64,000 nucleotides of DNA from Acanthaster planci (lineage: Eukaryota > Echinodermata > Asteroidea > Valvatida > Acanthasteridae). Positions within the stretch are counted from its first letter, which is position 1. Every line of letters begins with the position of its first letter. Positions 12,701-23,962 of the stretch are shown here, one piece after another. The notes under the pieces were generated by a model. That model was not told the origin of the DNA. It worked only from the letters and a program-made list of their open reading frames with translations, and made no database searches. The translations under genes were made by a program, and so were the position numbers. Where the stretch lies: positions 775,409-839,408 of the forward strand of contig NW_019091372.1 in assembly GCF_001949145.1 (NCBI RefSeq), given 5' to 3'.

Positions 12701-15700
12701 CGTGCCAGGTGAGAAATCGTGCCATTTCAAGGCTAGTTTTCGCTGGGGCGTGTGCGTGTGCTTTTCTCGTATTTGGTAAGGAAAACACAAAGGTCACCTG
12801 GGCACACCTGGAGGTAATTTGCTTGATGTTGGTTCCCTCTGTCACTGCACTTTTGTACACGTACGCATCTTCTGCGGCAGAGTAAGGTGGGGCAGATCAG
12901 GGAAGAGAGACTTCCTTGGGGAAAAAAACGGCCATTGGAAGACGGCATTAGGGCAACTTCTGTACTCCGTACCGTACATGCTGCTGTGTAATGGTCGCTG
13001 AGCATTTACTTTTCTGTTCGCTTTGTGTTTTCAATTTTACTGCTGAGTACAATTTCCTACAGTGTTCCCACTGTCACAAATTGTACTTATATTTATGCTA
13101 CGAAAAAGGTCAAATGGTCTTTTTCCCGTCTTGAAAAATTCAGGAGGATTCAGAGCAAAAGGCCTCACAGGTTAGGGGCTAAAGTAACCTTTACATTTGT
13201 TGACACAAACTGCATGATTGTGCACATGATTTATGCAATTTACATACATGGCGGCTCCTGTTTTCTTTTTAAATTAGAGGCGGGATGTCATCGGTATTTC
13301 TCAAATACATGTACATGTGAACCACATACCAATTTACCACGTTTGTTTTGATTTGGCAAACATTCCAATGGTCTAAGTAGTCACCACAGGGTGAAGTGAG
13401 TAATGTCCAGGATGTGGGGATGAATGGACAGTCCCCCCCTCCCCCATACAAACATCATGCAGCTTGCATTCAGAGGGTGTTTACAGCTGAGAAGACTCAT
13501 GCATCCTCATTTAATAATCCTGCTCCGTGGGACTCGGCACACACAGGACGTGTTTAAAAATGGCCACGGCCGCGCGCTATTCAGTGGCAAAGGGAAGTCG
13601 GCAGTGAATGCGTGAAACGGATCCGTCATCTCGTTGGCAGTAGGCATTTATGTTGTAGCTGTTATTAGCTGAGGTTAGCGGGAAGAGAACACTTGCCCCT
13701 GTCACCTGCCACTGTAAACATCACCGAGATTCATTATAACTGAGGGACATAAAATATACATGTAATATCCCCAAGCATACACAAAAGGGAGTGCTGTAAG
13801 TCTTGGCAAATGTGTTCAATGGGTGCGTGAAATACCGGTTGTACTAGTAGTCAGAAACAGTGGGTGTTTCTACGGGACAAAATTTGAGGAAATGGTGATA
13901 TGCACCAATTAAGGAGCAGCAGCGTAGGGCGGTGTACATTGGACTTGCCTGAATGCACCAATTAAACTCCTCATTTCTTGCGTTCCATAGTACACGTACA
14001 TGTACAAACACCTCAATGATAAACTCAGGATTTTCCACATTTTCAAAGAGATTGTCTGAAAAATCCTGAAATCAGTCCATTTCTCATTAAAAAAATCCCG
14101 ACCTCAGGAAAAATCCCCACAAGTCTCACCCTTGGTTTATATTATAAAGTCATTTTTATATCCGCGATTGCGTAGTAATGTAACAAAAAGGGGGGAGACA
14201 TGAATGGGCTTCCATGTAATCCTCTTTATCAGGTCAGCAATCCACTCACTGCATGTACGCCTAATCGGAAGCGTAATACCTTCCATCTTGGGAGGGTAAA
14301 TAATTACCACTCGGTAGGAAGACATCTTTTTTTTTAAGACAGATGCACTGTAAAAGCCTTTACGGGTTTTCTTGATCATGCAGGGTTCTGCCAACATTCA
14401 ATATAATGTACAGCTTCCTAATAGCATTGAGCTACATGTACAATGTACATGTACATGCGTGGTAAAATTGCTCATACTGCCGACTCTACGTACAGTAACA
14501 TTTTTGAGGACATCTCAAAGTCTTTACAGCCAATGGCATCAACACAGCCCACTCAGTGCTTTTAATGAATGAATGAACTAGAAATTAAAAACAGGAACAC
14601 TGCAAGAACAGGTCAAGGCAAATTAATGCAACTCAATGTTTAGGGGAAACTGCTGAAAGAGCATTCTGTGGTAACTCGTGCCTTGCTTTCAGGGAAAATC
14701 TCTCGGTGGATCACTACCGGTAATATTCAATTCAGAATTCGAGAAACATTTCTGAAAACATCATCAGGATGAAATGTCAGATTCTTCACTGTGGTCCAAT
14801 GTATGCGCCGCGGTTTCACAAATGTGAGACAATCTGAATTATGCCTTTTGTTTAAGGCTGGTGCTTTTCAAGATGAAACCACCAGCCAAAAAAGTCTATT
14901 GAACTTCAAGTTGTCACATTGTATTACAGTTCCCGGATACTGTATTACATTGTAATTACTTCACTTCCTAATCAAATTCATGAAGAGTAAAACAGGGTTC
15001 TTGCTAAAGAGCTGCATGTACATGTACATACTTTTAAGTATCTATAGAGGAGAAAATCTTGCAAGGTTTGAGGGAAATTTGGCGCTCAAACTGACTGTTG
15101 TGGTTAAATTGTGAATAATACATTGCCATGGTAACAGACGAATGTTCATTCTTTCTGCATGGGGTAAGCGTTAACCCAACTTGAGTCCTGATCAGCGCTG
15201 ATTCATTAGCAGTCGTAATGGAACTAATGAACAAATCATGAACCCTGCATCATTAAAGCAACTGACACTCCAGTTCCATCCCTGCAAACCACAACCCCTG
15301 ATGGGTCTCAGATTTCACTGTAATGTACCCCTACATGTACATATGTATACATGTCACAGCCAGAGGTGATTATGATGAGACTTACATGTACATGTAGCAA
15401 CAGAATTTATTTACAAGGAAGCCAGTTTTATCTTGTTTCCGGTTTCTATCTTATATCGCCAAATGGGATGGTGGCAGACTATTTTGAAATCCATACCTCA
15501 CTTTCCTTTTTTTTAAATGTTGCTTAAAACATTTGACGTGATAAAACATATTCATCCTTTTAAGAGAACTTCATGAACTTTTTTCACTGCTTTCATTTTT
15601 ATTCTTGGGTTCCAAAAATAAAAAAAAAAGGTTAACCTGGCTTTCAATTCAATATGGCCAACTTGTGAATATTGATTTACAGTGATTGCAGAGGTGCATC

Positions 15701-18623
15701 ATATGTGAAACCCTGCCCGGGTCTTCAACTGTCACACCTCCTCATTGTTCCTGCAGGATGGATGGCCCAAACATTTGCCAGAGTTGGGATTTGACAACAC
15801 ATTAATCATGCAGTGATTTCTGTACTTGGCAGTTTGTCCACACAGATCAGATAAGACTGCGTGTTTACATGTCAGGGACTGCTGATTAAGCCCAGTACAA
15901 TTCCACACTAGCTCATCAGCCAATGGTGTTTACCAACAGCAAACAATTTTTCTTCGGCCTGTTTACTCTATCTTCCACTGCTCATAGTGATGAGTATGGG
16001 AGCTTATTATGCAAACACTCAAGGCTGTCCTCACTTCACCTTAAAGTGTAGCGGCGGTGAATTTTTCTTCAACGTAATTCTTCTGCATCTTTGTACTTCC
16101 CTTCGGCGTACGAAAAGTCTGACACACACCTACATGTATTTGGTTAAATGAATTGAAAGTGCACACTTTTAATTAACAATCAAAATTATCCATATTTTCC
16201 AGACAGCTGAGGGCGCTGTTGCTGTGAAGTCATCTAGGGAATGGGTATTTCTGTTCAAACAGAGAACCCTGACTTTACTAACTGAAAACATTTCTGAGAG
16301 AGGGATTGATGCATTTTTATTGCTATGCACATGAAAAACAAAAAAATCAGCAAAGAACCGAAATCTTAGTCCAGGAAATTCTACAAAAACGTATACTTTT
16401 CTGTGTACAAACCAATGTAATATTGAGGCATCTTTGAGGCATCTTCCTGAGATGACATCACAGTTTTGCTGATGAATATAGAAATTGTCATAAATAGCAT
16501 AAAAACCAAAAAGGCATCCCTTTGAAATAGTGAAACCAAAGTTGAAAATAAGGTTTACCGAGGCACAAAGGTGCATTTTACAGGTTTGTAATAAAAAAGA
16601 TTGATTGCAGCCACCCTTTCAAATGAAAAAAGCCTAGATTCAGTGTTACAACTGCTACACATGTCATTCTACATGTATCACATACATGCGCAGGGCTTAT
16701 TTCTTGAAGTTGCACTTTTTTGGCAAGCTAAAAAAAACTTTTTTTTCTATTGAAATACTGTTAGGTACCAATAGTTTGTTGCACAGAGGGTTTAAAGTCA
16801 ATTATTTTCAACAAAGGAAAAAGCTTTAGCCACTGGCAATGTTTTCTACCGTACTTCCTCCGCCTCACTTCATACTATAGCAAAACACCGCTTAAAAAGC
16901 TCATTTCCGTGACAGCTCTGTCTGCCTCTTTAATGACAGAACAACACTGTCATGTTGCTTTCCTCCACAGAGGAAAAGAGGCAGCCGGTCGTCTCCTCAA
17001 ACAATTTAGCATAGCATGTGTAATACATGTACAGAACTTGCAGAGTAGAGAGCCAAAACCCATTTTTTATCCTCAGTATCACTGTTCAGAACTTTCTTTC
17101 TTCTTTGGCTCAGAAGTTTAAGCATGAACAGTTCCACAAAAAAGAAAGACGTGGCCTTGACCGGCTTGATCTGTGACAGGCTACAGAACTTATAAACTGT
17201 TTTGTTGTTCAAGCCTGGTCTGGGCAGTCACCTTTGACTAATTGATGCACTTAAGAGCTGGGTGTGTCCGTCACCATACCTCTTGTTAGGGGTACAGAGG
17301 GTCTGTGGGTAAATGTACATGTACTGGTACCGTAGGCCAGACTAAAAAGAGGTCTACAGGACTGTGGCCCACTGATCATTGTTTTTGTCACTTTCACACC
17401 AACAACCCTGACAAACACTTGTGTTCCAGTATAGAGCCAGTGTTGACTGCCAACATGTGAATACAGGTGCACACTATACACCATACTCCAGTGAGCCCAA
17501 ATGCCTGAAGCAATTTAGTCTCTGTGAATAATGAAACCTACCAAAAAAAGCCAGTCTTTCCCCTCCTTTTGTTATCCCTTTTCTTTAAAATGCAATGCAT
17601 TGTCTGCGCTGGGAGCAACTGGTTCACTGGTAATATAGCCAATGTCCTGGCAGGGTCAAACTACGGTATGGAATTGAATTGTGCTCTCTAGTAAGGCAGT
17701 CATTGATGGCAGCAATTTCTCTCCATTTGAGCTCAAGGATGGTGTAGTCAATACCCATTCACAACGGACACACCCTCATTTTCTGGGGAGAAGCAATCTC
17801 GTTTTAGTTGGTGAATTTACATGCAGCGATGGATATCCATTGTTCTGTGCACTTGCTTACACATAATTGTACATGTACCAGAACCTCTACATTTTGTGTA
17901 CAGGTGCGGGTACCGCTATAAGGGGGTTGGATGCATGAATGCACCTGTATCATGTATTTTGCATGTACATACCAACAGTGTACCGGTACACTGTACATTG
18001 TATATGTACACCGTTACAAAGACATTATATCAGCAGTACACAGTTACGGGGCACTTCCATGACCATGTGCACTACGCCCAAAAGATGGGAAACTTGTGAC
18101 CCGACTGACCTTGCAGAGTGTAGGATTTAAACTGATTTGATTTTACTTCACTGAATTCAGGGCTCTGTTAGTCAAACTGAAAGAAGAAAATTACACTGTC
18201 ACAGTACATTATCGCTACATGTACATGTATGTACGGGAACATGGTCAAGCCCAGGTACACGTACAAAAGTTCAGTTGACCTCGGAAATTTACATCAGACT
18301 GTAGCTGTTTGCACAAGCTGCCGTTTTTCAATTCTGTCAATATGGGTCAAGCTGTTGGTACCCAGTGGCAAGTGTTTTGAACCACCCTCCCAAATTTTAC
18401 GTTTTTACATGTAGGTACGGAACCCTGGGTATACACAAGTTGGGTGTTGTGTCACGTGTTCCACACAGGTACCCTACCCTGTATGTATTGATGTCAAGTG
18501 CACAGAGGTTGCTTCTGATAACTTCAAAATCAATTTCCTGAAATTGTGAATACATACAAGAAGAGTGATCTGTGAACTGTAAGGACGACATTATGTATGC
18601 AGATAAAAAGCACTAGTTGTCAA

Positions 18624-18629
18624 TTTATT
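18624..18629 (-). terminator. Possible polyadenylation signal for the Kv1 gene
   Basis: A minus-strand AATAAA hexamer lies about 1.2 kb past the Kv1 stop codon. It is a reasonable candidate for the 3' end, but it is only a hexamer match in AT-rich DNA. Confidence 0.25.
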
Positions 18630-19800
18630 AAAAATGATATACAGGCGCAGATTGTACACAAAATGGTGATAAAAATGCACAGGCAGTGTGCATGTGTGCA
18701 ACGACACATCAGATCTCGAGTCAGATATATAAAAAAGTATGATTTCTATTCAAATCCAGGAAAGCCTCCACTTTGTCATTGTATATCTCAGTGAACTTAT
18801 TTTTCACTTTTCCCAAAAGGGCAAAATGTGAGATGTCATTGTGCACATGTACCTGAAAACGACACAGGCCTATTGTTGTAAAGTTGGACGTGACAAATTG
18901 AGGAGCTGTGGTTTTGATTCAGACCAAGGATTTGGCAAACGGGCAGCGCTCTTGCTGACATCGTGGGAAAATAGACCAAACAAAGACAGTCAGAATGTGG
19001 GTAACAAACAATTCCAGCTTGTTTGTTGAAGGATTTAAAGTATTCACAGGCAATAACAACATGAAACGACAACGAATGGGCATGCTCTCTTACAAATCCT
19101 TAAATAGACCCCCCCAAAAATAGAAAGATGTTCACTTAAAAACAAAATTCCTTCACAGAAAAGTACAAAAGGACCTGAAGCTGAGGTACACATGAAATAA
19201 AAACATCTGCTCCATTCAGGCAGCTACGGTACATCTACAAAGTCGGATTGTTCTGATAACTTTTTGAGAGTTTTCGGAAGGATAGAGGAGGGATTTTTTA
19301 CCAAAATGATACATGCAGATACCCGGCATGTGATTTTTACCCGATGTGATGCCCATATGAAGCATGGTTGAATAAATGATGTTGGTCAGCTATTAAGTCA
19401 AATTCGTCTACTATCTAGTCTTGTTAGATTTTGAATTTTTTGAGACATTGTACATGTATGCACATACATGTACAGGTACCCTGTACAGTAACTGTTTTAT
19501 GACAAGCGGTAACTTGGTGCAACATCAGTGAGGTTTGCTTCATGACAGCTCTCGCCACTTTTCTCTTGACTCAACTTCCAAAACCGCTTGGCAAAAAGTT
19601 ATCAAACAACTGGCCAACATCATTATGACCTGCAAGCTGTGTTAGCGTCAGTCAGCGTGTAAAGAAACTTATTGTAGATGCCCTCAAAACAGGATGAAAA
19701 TGGCACAAGCCTGAGGAGGCTTGTGATCCGACATAACAGAGCAATGTTTAGGAAACAAACAAAGTGACAAACAAACAAAACCCATGACCACGTCTGGTAA
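18630..19800 (-). other. Presumed Kv1 3' untranslated region
   Basis: This non-coding stretch lies directly downstream of the channel stop codon. Open frames here are short and unrecognisable. It contains a TACATGTA/ACATGTAC cluster near 19446-19480. Transcription of this stretch is inferred only from position. Confidence 0.35.
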
Positions 19801-21627
19801 TCATACATCTGTTTCAATGCTGACTGCATTCAAGTTGATGCAGTTGCCATGGACATTGTTGGGGCGCCTGTCTATGTTGTTGTTATAGGGAGGTTTGGGG
19901 ACCACTGCACCTTGTTGGTCCAGCAACCCTTCCTCCATTTCTACGATGTGGTTCACCGAATTCTGACTGCAGCTGCCGCTGTGGCTGCGTTTGGCTGAGG
20001 GCGGGGGAAGGTAGGGGCAACTTTGCACGTGAGAATACTCGCCCGTGTCCATTGTATCCGACTCGCGATGGTAGAAGTAATTGAAGTTGGATACAATGAC
20101 GGGGACGGGAAGCGCAATGGTTAGCACGCCTGTCACAGCGCAGAGGGAACCAACTATTTTCGCACCGGTGCTCTGCGGTTTCATATCACCATACCCTACT
20201 GTTGTCATGGTGACAACTGCCCACCAAAAAGCGTCAGGTATGCTTTTGAATATGGGTCGGCCCTTTTCGTCAATGCTATCGGCATCCGCGAAATAGACTG
20301 CACTTGAGAATAACACCACACCTATACACAGGAAAAATATTAAAAGCCCTAGCTCTCTCATGCTCGCCTTTAAAGTTCGACCTAGGATTTGTAGCCCCTT
20401 AGAGTGCCGAGATAATTTGAATATTCTAAAGACGCGTACCAAGCGGATAACACGAAGGATGGCCAAAGACATTGCTTGGCTGTTGCGATCTGTCGAGGAC
20501 TGAGCCACTATGGTACCCACTTGTATGAAGTAGGGGAGTATTGCTATCACGTCAATCAGGTTCATGATGTTTTTCAGGAAGATCAGCTTGCTGGGACTGG
20601 ACAAGAAGCGGAGGATGAACTCCGTGGTGAACCAGATGATGCAAAAGGTCTCTATGATGAAGAAGGGATTCTGGAAGTACGCGGCCAGCTCCTCCTCCCA
20701 CGTGGTGTGCGTGCCGTTGACGCTGGGCATTGCTGTCGTCGGATGAGCTGCCAGAATGCCGCCACAGGGTGACAGCGTCGGCTTGGTGACGTCTGTCTCC
20801 TCTTCCCCCCTGAACTCTGGCATCGTCTCCATGCAGAAGGTTACGATAGAAACTACGATCACAGACACTGATATGATGGCGATTGCCCGGGCTGTCTTGG
20901 AGCTCTCTGGATGCTCAAAGAGCGACCAGACCTTCTGGGCGATTGTGTTCTGTGGTATTTCCTTCTCTTCCTCATGTATGAAGCCTTCATCCTCCTTATA
21001 CTTCAGCATTGCCTCCTCGCCGAGTTCGTAGAACTTGATCTCTTCAGTGAACACATCCATGGGTACATTGATGGGTCTTCGCAGGCGCCCTCCACTTTGA
21101 TAGTAATACAAGATTGCGTCGAAGCTTGGACGATTGCGGTCAAAGAAGAACTCATTCCTCAGCGGGTCAAAATATCGGTAACGCCTCTCTGGGTTACCAA
21201 GGAGCGTCTCTGGGAACTGGCATAAAGTTTTGGCGTGGGTTTCAAAGCGTAGGCCGCTGATATTAATGACCACTCTCTCCCAGCCGGGGTCCCTGCCATC
21301 GTGACCCTCATCCCCAGAATCCTCCCCGCTTTCCTCATCCTCGTCCAGCACAAGTCGTGGAAGCGATCGACAGTTCGACATCCCTGTCGTTGGGTTGAGG
21401 CCGCCGGGGCTGGCATTTTGATGGGCAGAGTCAGGCGAGGAGGTAGGAGGGCGGACTCCGGGTCCGTGTTGGTGCCCTATCCCATAATGCCCACCATGGG
21501 CACCTGCAGTGCCATAAGGCTCTGCCCCGGCTACCATAGCAGCGTCCATCTTCTTCCACCATGGCCTAGGTCTCTGCCATAATGGATTCAATCCCCAACG
21601 TTCTATAAATTCAATCTTTTGGCTCAT
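19801..21627 (-). CDS. Shaker-type (Kv1) voltage-gated potassium channel, intronless
   Basis: This is a pore-forming subunit of a tetrameric plasma-membrane K+ channel that opens on depolarisation; 608 residues, complete. The T1 tetramerisation domain spans about 117-213. S1 is about 247-268 and S2 about 321-342, with an N-glycosylation sequon NGT at 304 in the S1-S2 loop. S3 is about 353-375. S4 carries R392, R395, R398, R401 and K404, followed by R407. S5 is about 425-447, the selectivity filter TVGYGD is 476-481, and S6 contains the PVP kink at 507-509. The C terminus ETDV is a class I PDZ ligand, expected to bind MAGUK scaffolds. Residues 94-111 are strongly acidic. The start is uncertain: Met1 has A at -3, but Met27 (followed by DAAMVAG) also has a good context and would remove an unusual Trp/Arg-rich leader. 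A single coding exon is typical of vertebrate KCNA genes. Family assignment is very secure; the paralogue is not determined. Confidence 0.97.
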   Translation of the reverse strand: MSQKIEFIERWGLNPLWQRPRPWWKKMDAAMVAGAEPYGTAGAHGGHYGIGHQHGPGVRPPTSSPDSAHQNASPGGLNPTTGMSNCRSLPRLVLDEDEESGEDSGDEGHDGRDPGWERVVINISGLRFETHAKTLCQFPETLLGNPERRYRYFDPLRNEFFFDRNRPSFDAILYYYQSGGRLRRPINVPMDVFTEEIKFYELGEEAMLKYKEDEGFIHEEEKEIPQNTIAQKVWSLFEHPESSKTARAIAIISVSVIVVSIVTFCMETMPEFRGEEETDVTKPTLSPCGGILAAHPTTAMPSVNGTHTTWEEELAAYFQNPFFIIETFCIIWFTTEFILRFLSSPSKLIFLKNIMNLIDVIAILPYFIQVGTIVAQSSTDRNSQAMSLAILRVIRLVRVFRIFKLSRHSKGLQILGRTLKASMRELGLLIFFLCIGVVLFSSAVYFADADSIDEKGRPIFKSIPDAFWWAVVTMTTVGYGDMKPQSTGAKIVGSLCAVTGVLTIALPVPVIVSNFNYFYHRESDTMDTGEYSHVQSCPYLPPPSAKRSHSGSCSQNSVNHIVEMEEGLLDQQGAVVPKPPYNNNIDRRPNNVHGNCINLNAVSIETDV

Positions 21628-23880
21628 ACTGGGCTAACGTTGAGACCACCATTTGAGCAACGTACTGTCAAAATCTTGGCTGATAAACATGAAGAGTGTG
21701 CACTTGCACTAAATATAAATTCTGCTGTGGAGAAAAAAATGTTCCATTACAATGAACTCCTCATTCAAGTGACTAATAAACTTTAAAAACCAAATCAGTT
21801 GTGTCGGTGCTGTTGATGCGAGGTAAATTCTTTGTCACTTCTTTCCACCATTCATGAGCACAATGCTGCTCTTAATGAAGAGACAGACACATTCTTAAGG
21901 AACTTCATCACCAGATTCCACCCGTCCGAACATTACTGAGATTTCACTTTGATCAATTAAAGGTGCCATGGTGTGAAATTAGAAAAACCCAGTTTCTTCA
22001 ATTTTAATTTAGCTGAATAACCACTGCACACATCCAGTCCTTTTGAGGTGCGACTGTACATCTTGTTTTTCCCCTTTTTGTTTACATTAAAAGAAAAGTG
22101 GTGGTCAATGGCTCAATTATGCACTTTTTCACCCTCTCCACTTTTCTTTTAATGTAAACAAAAAGGGGAAAAACAAGATATACAGTGGCAGTGACAACCA
22201 CTCCAACGGCACCATGTCCCAAAATTTGCCAAAAACTGGCATGATTGACAAGAACAACGTTGAAACGAGAAAAAAAACACTAGGGTTTATGAATTACTTA
22301 AAATCATCAAAGCTGCACTGTACCAGCATGTAGCTGAAATTGCCAAGAAATAATCTCACTTACTCAGACTAAAAAGGTAGACGACTTAAGCTAGAGCCTC
22401 GACTCGGCGTTTCGCCGTAACTTAAAAATCCACCGAAGTAATGTCGGACTCCCGTGTAGAGATAGAGGATCACTTGCCACACAGACGGCACGGCAGTGCG
22501 CAATAGGCCCAATCCCGAAGGTCGACTCTGCCATTTGTCAGGCCATGCTTTCCGGTGAAATCCTCGTGTTTGCGACCTGACACGACGTTATCCGTGGGAA
22601 AATCACCCTTACTTGGTTTGCACAGTCAAGGGCCTACGTTCCTGAGGAAAAATGCCGTTCATTCCGGGCTTTTTTGCCCTCATTTCGAGCTCCGCGCTCA
22701 GCCGTGCCGGTCGGCTGTGTAAAAAACCAAGGCTATGTAGCGACAGCGTGTAGCCCAAAACCCACCAATTCTGTGTAAGTGAGCTTGACAGCTAAGCGCC
22801 CAATTTGGGCGCGTTATCAGGGAGGCGCCAGCGGCCGGCCGATCGAGGAGGGACACGAATATTTGACCCCCCCCCCCACTCCCGCCCCTGGTCGGGGTCC
22901 GTGGCACTTATTTTGGGAACTACCAGGCGCGTTCTACGGGGGAGAGGCCAGAGGGATTTAGCCCCCCCACACACACACACCAAACAAAAAATTGTTTTTC
23001 CCCCCTCCAAAAATGCCAAAATAAGGAATTATTGAAAAGGGAGGAAAATATTGGATTTGCAGTGGCAAAAGTTAAAAGGTGACGTCAAGTGGGAAGTGTC
23101 TAATGCCCCCCCCTCAATGGCTTTAGTATCGCGCCTGGGAACCACGCATTGATCCATCTTGGGCCCCAAATGTAACTAGATAAAAACAGTACACGTATCT
23201 TTAACTTCTGACAACTAATCTTGTACAAAAACACCAAGACTAGTGTGGAAGTTGTGCGTACCGTACCGACCCATACGCCGACAAGGCTCGTACCGTGCTC
23301 AAACTTTTCTTGTTTTGTGATGCATGGATTAAATCGGGGGATCGGAAGTTAACACAGGTGGTGAGGGTCAAATTCACAATAACAAAAAATAATAACTTAC
23401 AACTCATTAGTTCGTGAACCTAGACGAGTATCATGAAACTATAAGAATCTCAGTTCTCAAAACTTACAAATATTTACGAGTCATGTCTGGTTATCGCTCC
23501 TGAAGCCACAACCTTCTCGAACAAAACCAGCAGCAGCGTAACCAGGGCTAGGCTAAAATAGTGTCCGGGGGCACCCCCCATGGGTGGACACATTTCTTCA
23601 ACGGGGCACCATTAAGTGGTTATAGCTGCATTTTCAACGGAGATTATTCACAAATTTCAAATGGGGGGGGGGCACGGGCATCCACTAGGAAAAAGAGTCC
23701 CCCCCGTGATATTCACGAGAATCAATGAAGTTTCTTTGTGGGGGAGGGGTCCGTCGTCGAACCGCAGTTGAGTGTGGATGAGCTAGCAGTGAATGCTGCA
23801 AGGCGCGTACATTTTGGTCGCAAGGTGGCGCTGTTCAATGCTGAGCTGCCAGGCCGGCAGGCCTCTCTGCACACAATAAA
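21628..23880. promoter_or_regulatory. Divergent upstream region between Kv1 and the EGF/LDLa gene
   Basis: The two coding starts point away from each other across about 2.25 kb. The part around 22380-22900 is visibly richer in CG dinucleotides than its surroundings (for example gactcggcgtttcgccg), as expected near a promoter. It also contains a long palindrome (22053-22186) and C-rich runs at 22867-22880 and 22960-23010. No TATA box or initiator could be assigned, and untranslated exons may be hidden here. The promoter role is inferred from position. Confidence 0.4.
22053..22186. repeat. Near-perfect palindrome, 49-bp arms
   Basis: The left arm 22053-22101 and right arm 22138-22186 are inverted copies with one mismatch near the outer end, separated by a 36-bp loop. 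Both contain TTGTTTACATTAAAAGAAAA or its complement. No target-site duplication was found. The near identity suggests a recent foldback insertion or a selected hairpin; a young MITE is the simplest reading. Confidence 0.85.
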
Positions 23881-23962
23881 ATGGCGTCTTTCGGGAGAGA
23901 ATGGATACTCCGTGCCGCGTATTGTTTGCCATTTTTCGTCCTTTTTCTTCCGAATCGAGCAG
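23881..23962 (+). CDS. EGF/LDLa gene exon 1: signal peptide
   Basis: The exon encodes MASFGREWILRAAYC followed by LPFFVLFLPNRA, a typical secretory leader with a hydrophobic core. It ends at AG|GTAAAA in phase 1. The ATG was chosen because it is the only one giving a signal peptide in frame with the downstream exons. The upstream sequence to about 23740 would be 5' UTR. Confidence 0.8.

Larger units (their letters stand above)
1..18600. other. Gene-poor region
   Basis: No convincing protein gene is visible. All open frames here are short (135 codons or fewer), overlap on both strands, lack recognisable domains and are AT-rich chance frames. The DNA holds homopolymer runs, scattered palindromic TACATGTACA clusters, two foldback elements (4301-4543 and 9525-9754) and a tRNA-like 76-mer (3850-3925). 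One weak candidate exon is listed separately at 1963-2123. Distal regulatory DNA or introns of a gene with exons outside the window cannot be excluded. Confidence 0.6.

Noticed and set aside
16169-16576. 135-codon minus-strand open frame
   Set aside because: Phe/Val-rich from AT-rich sequence; no signal, domain or splice evidence.
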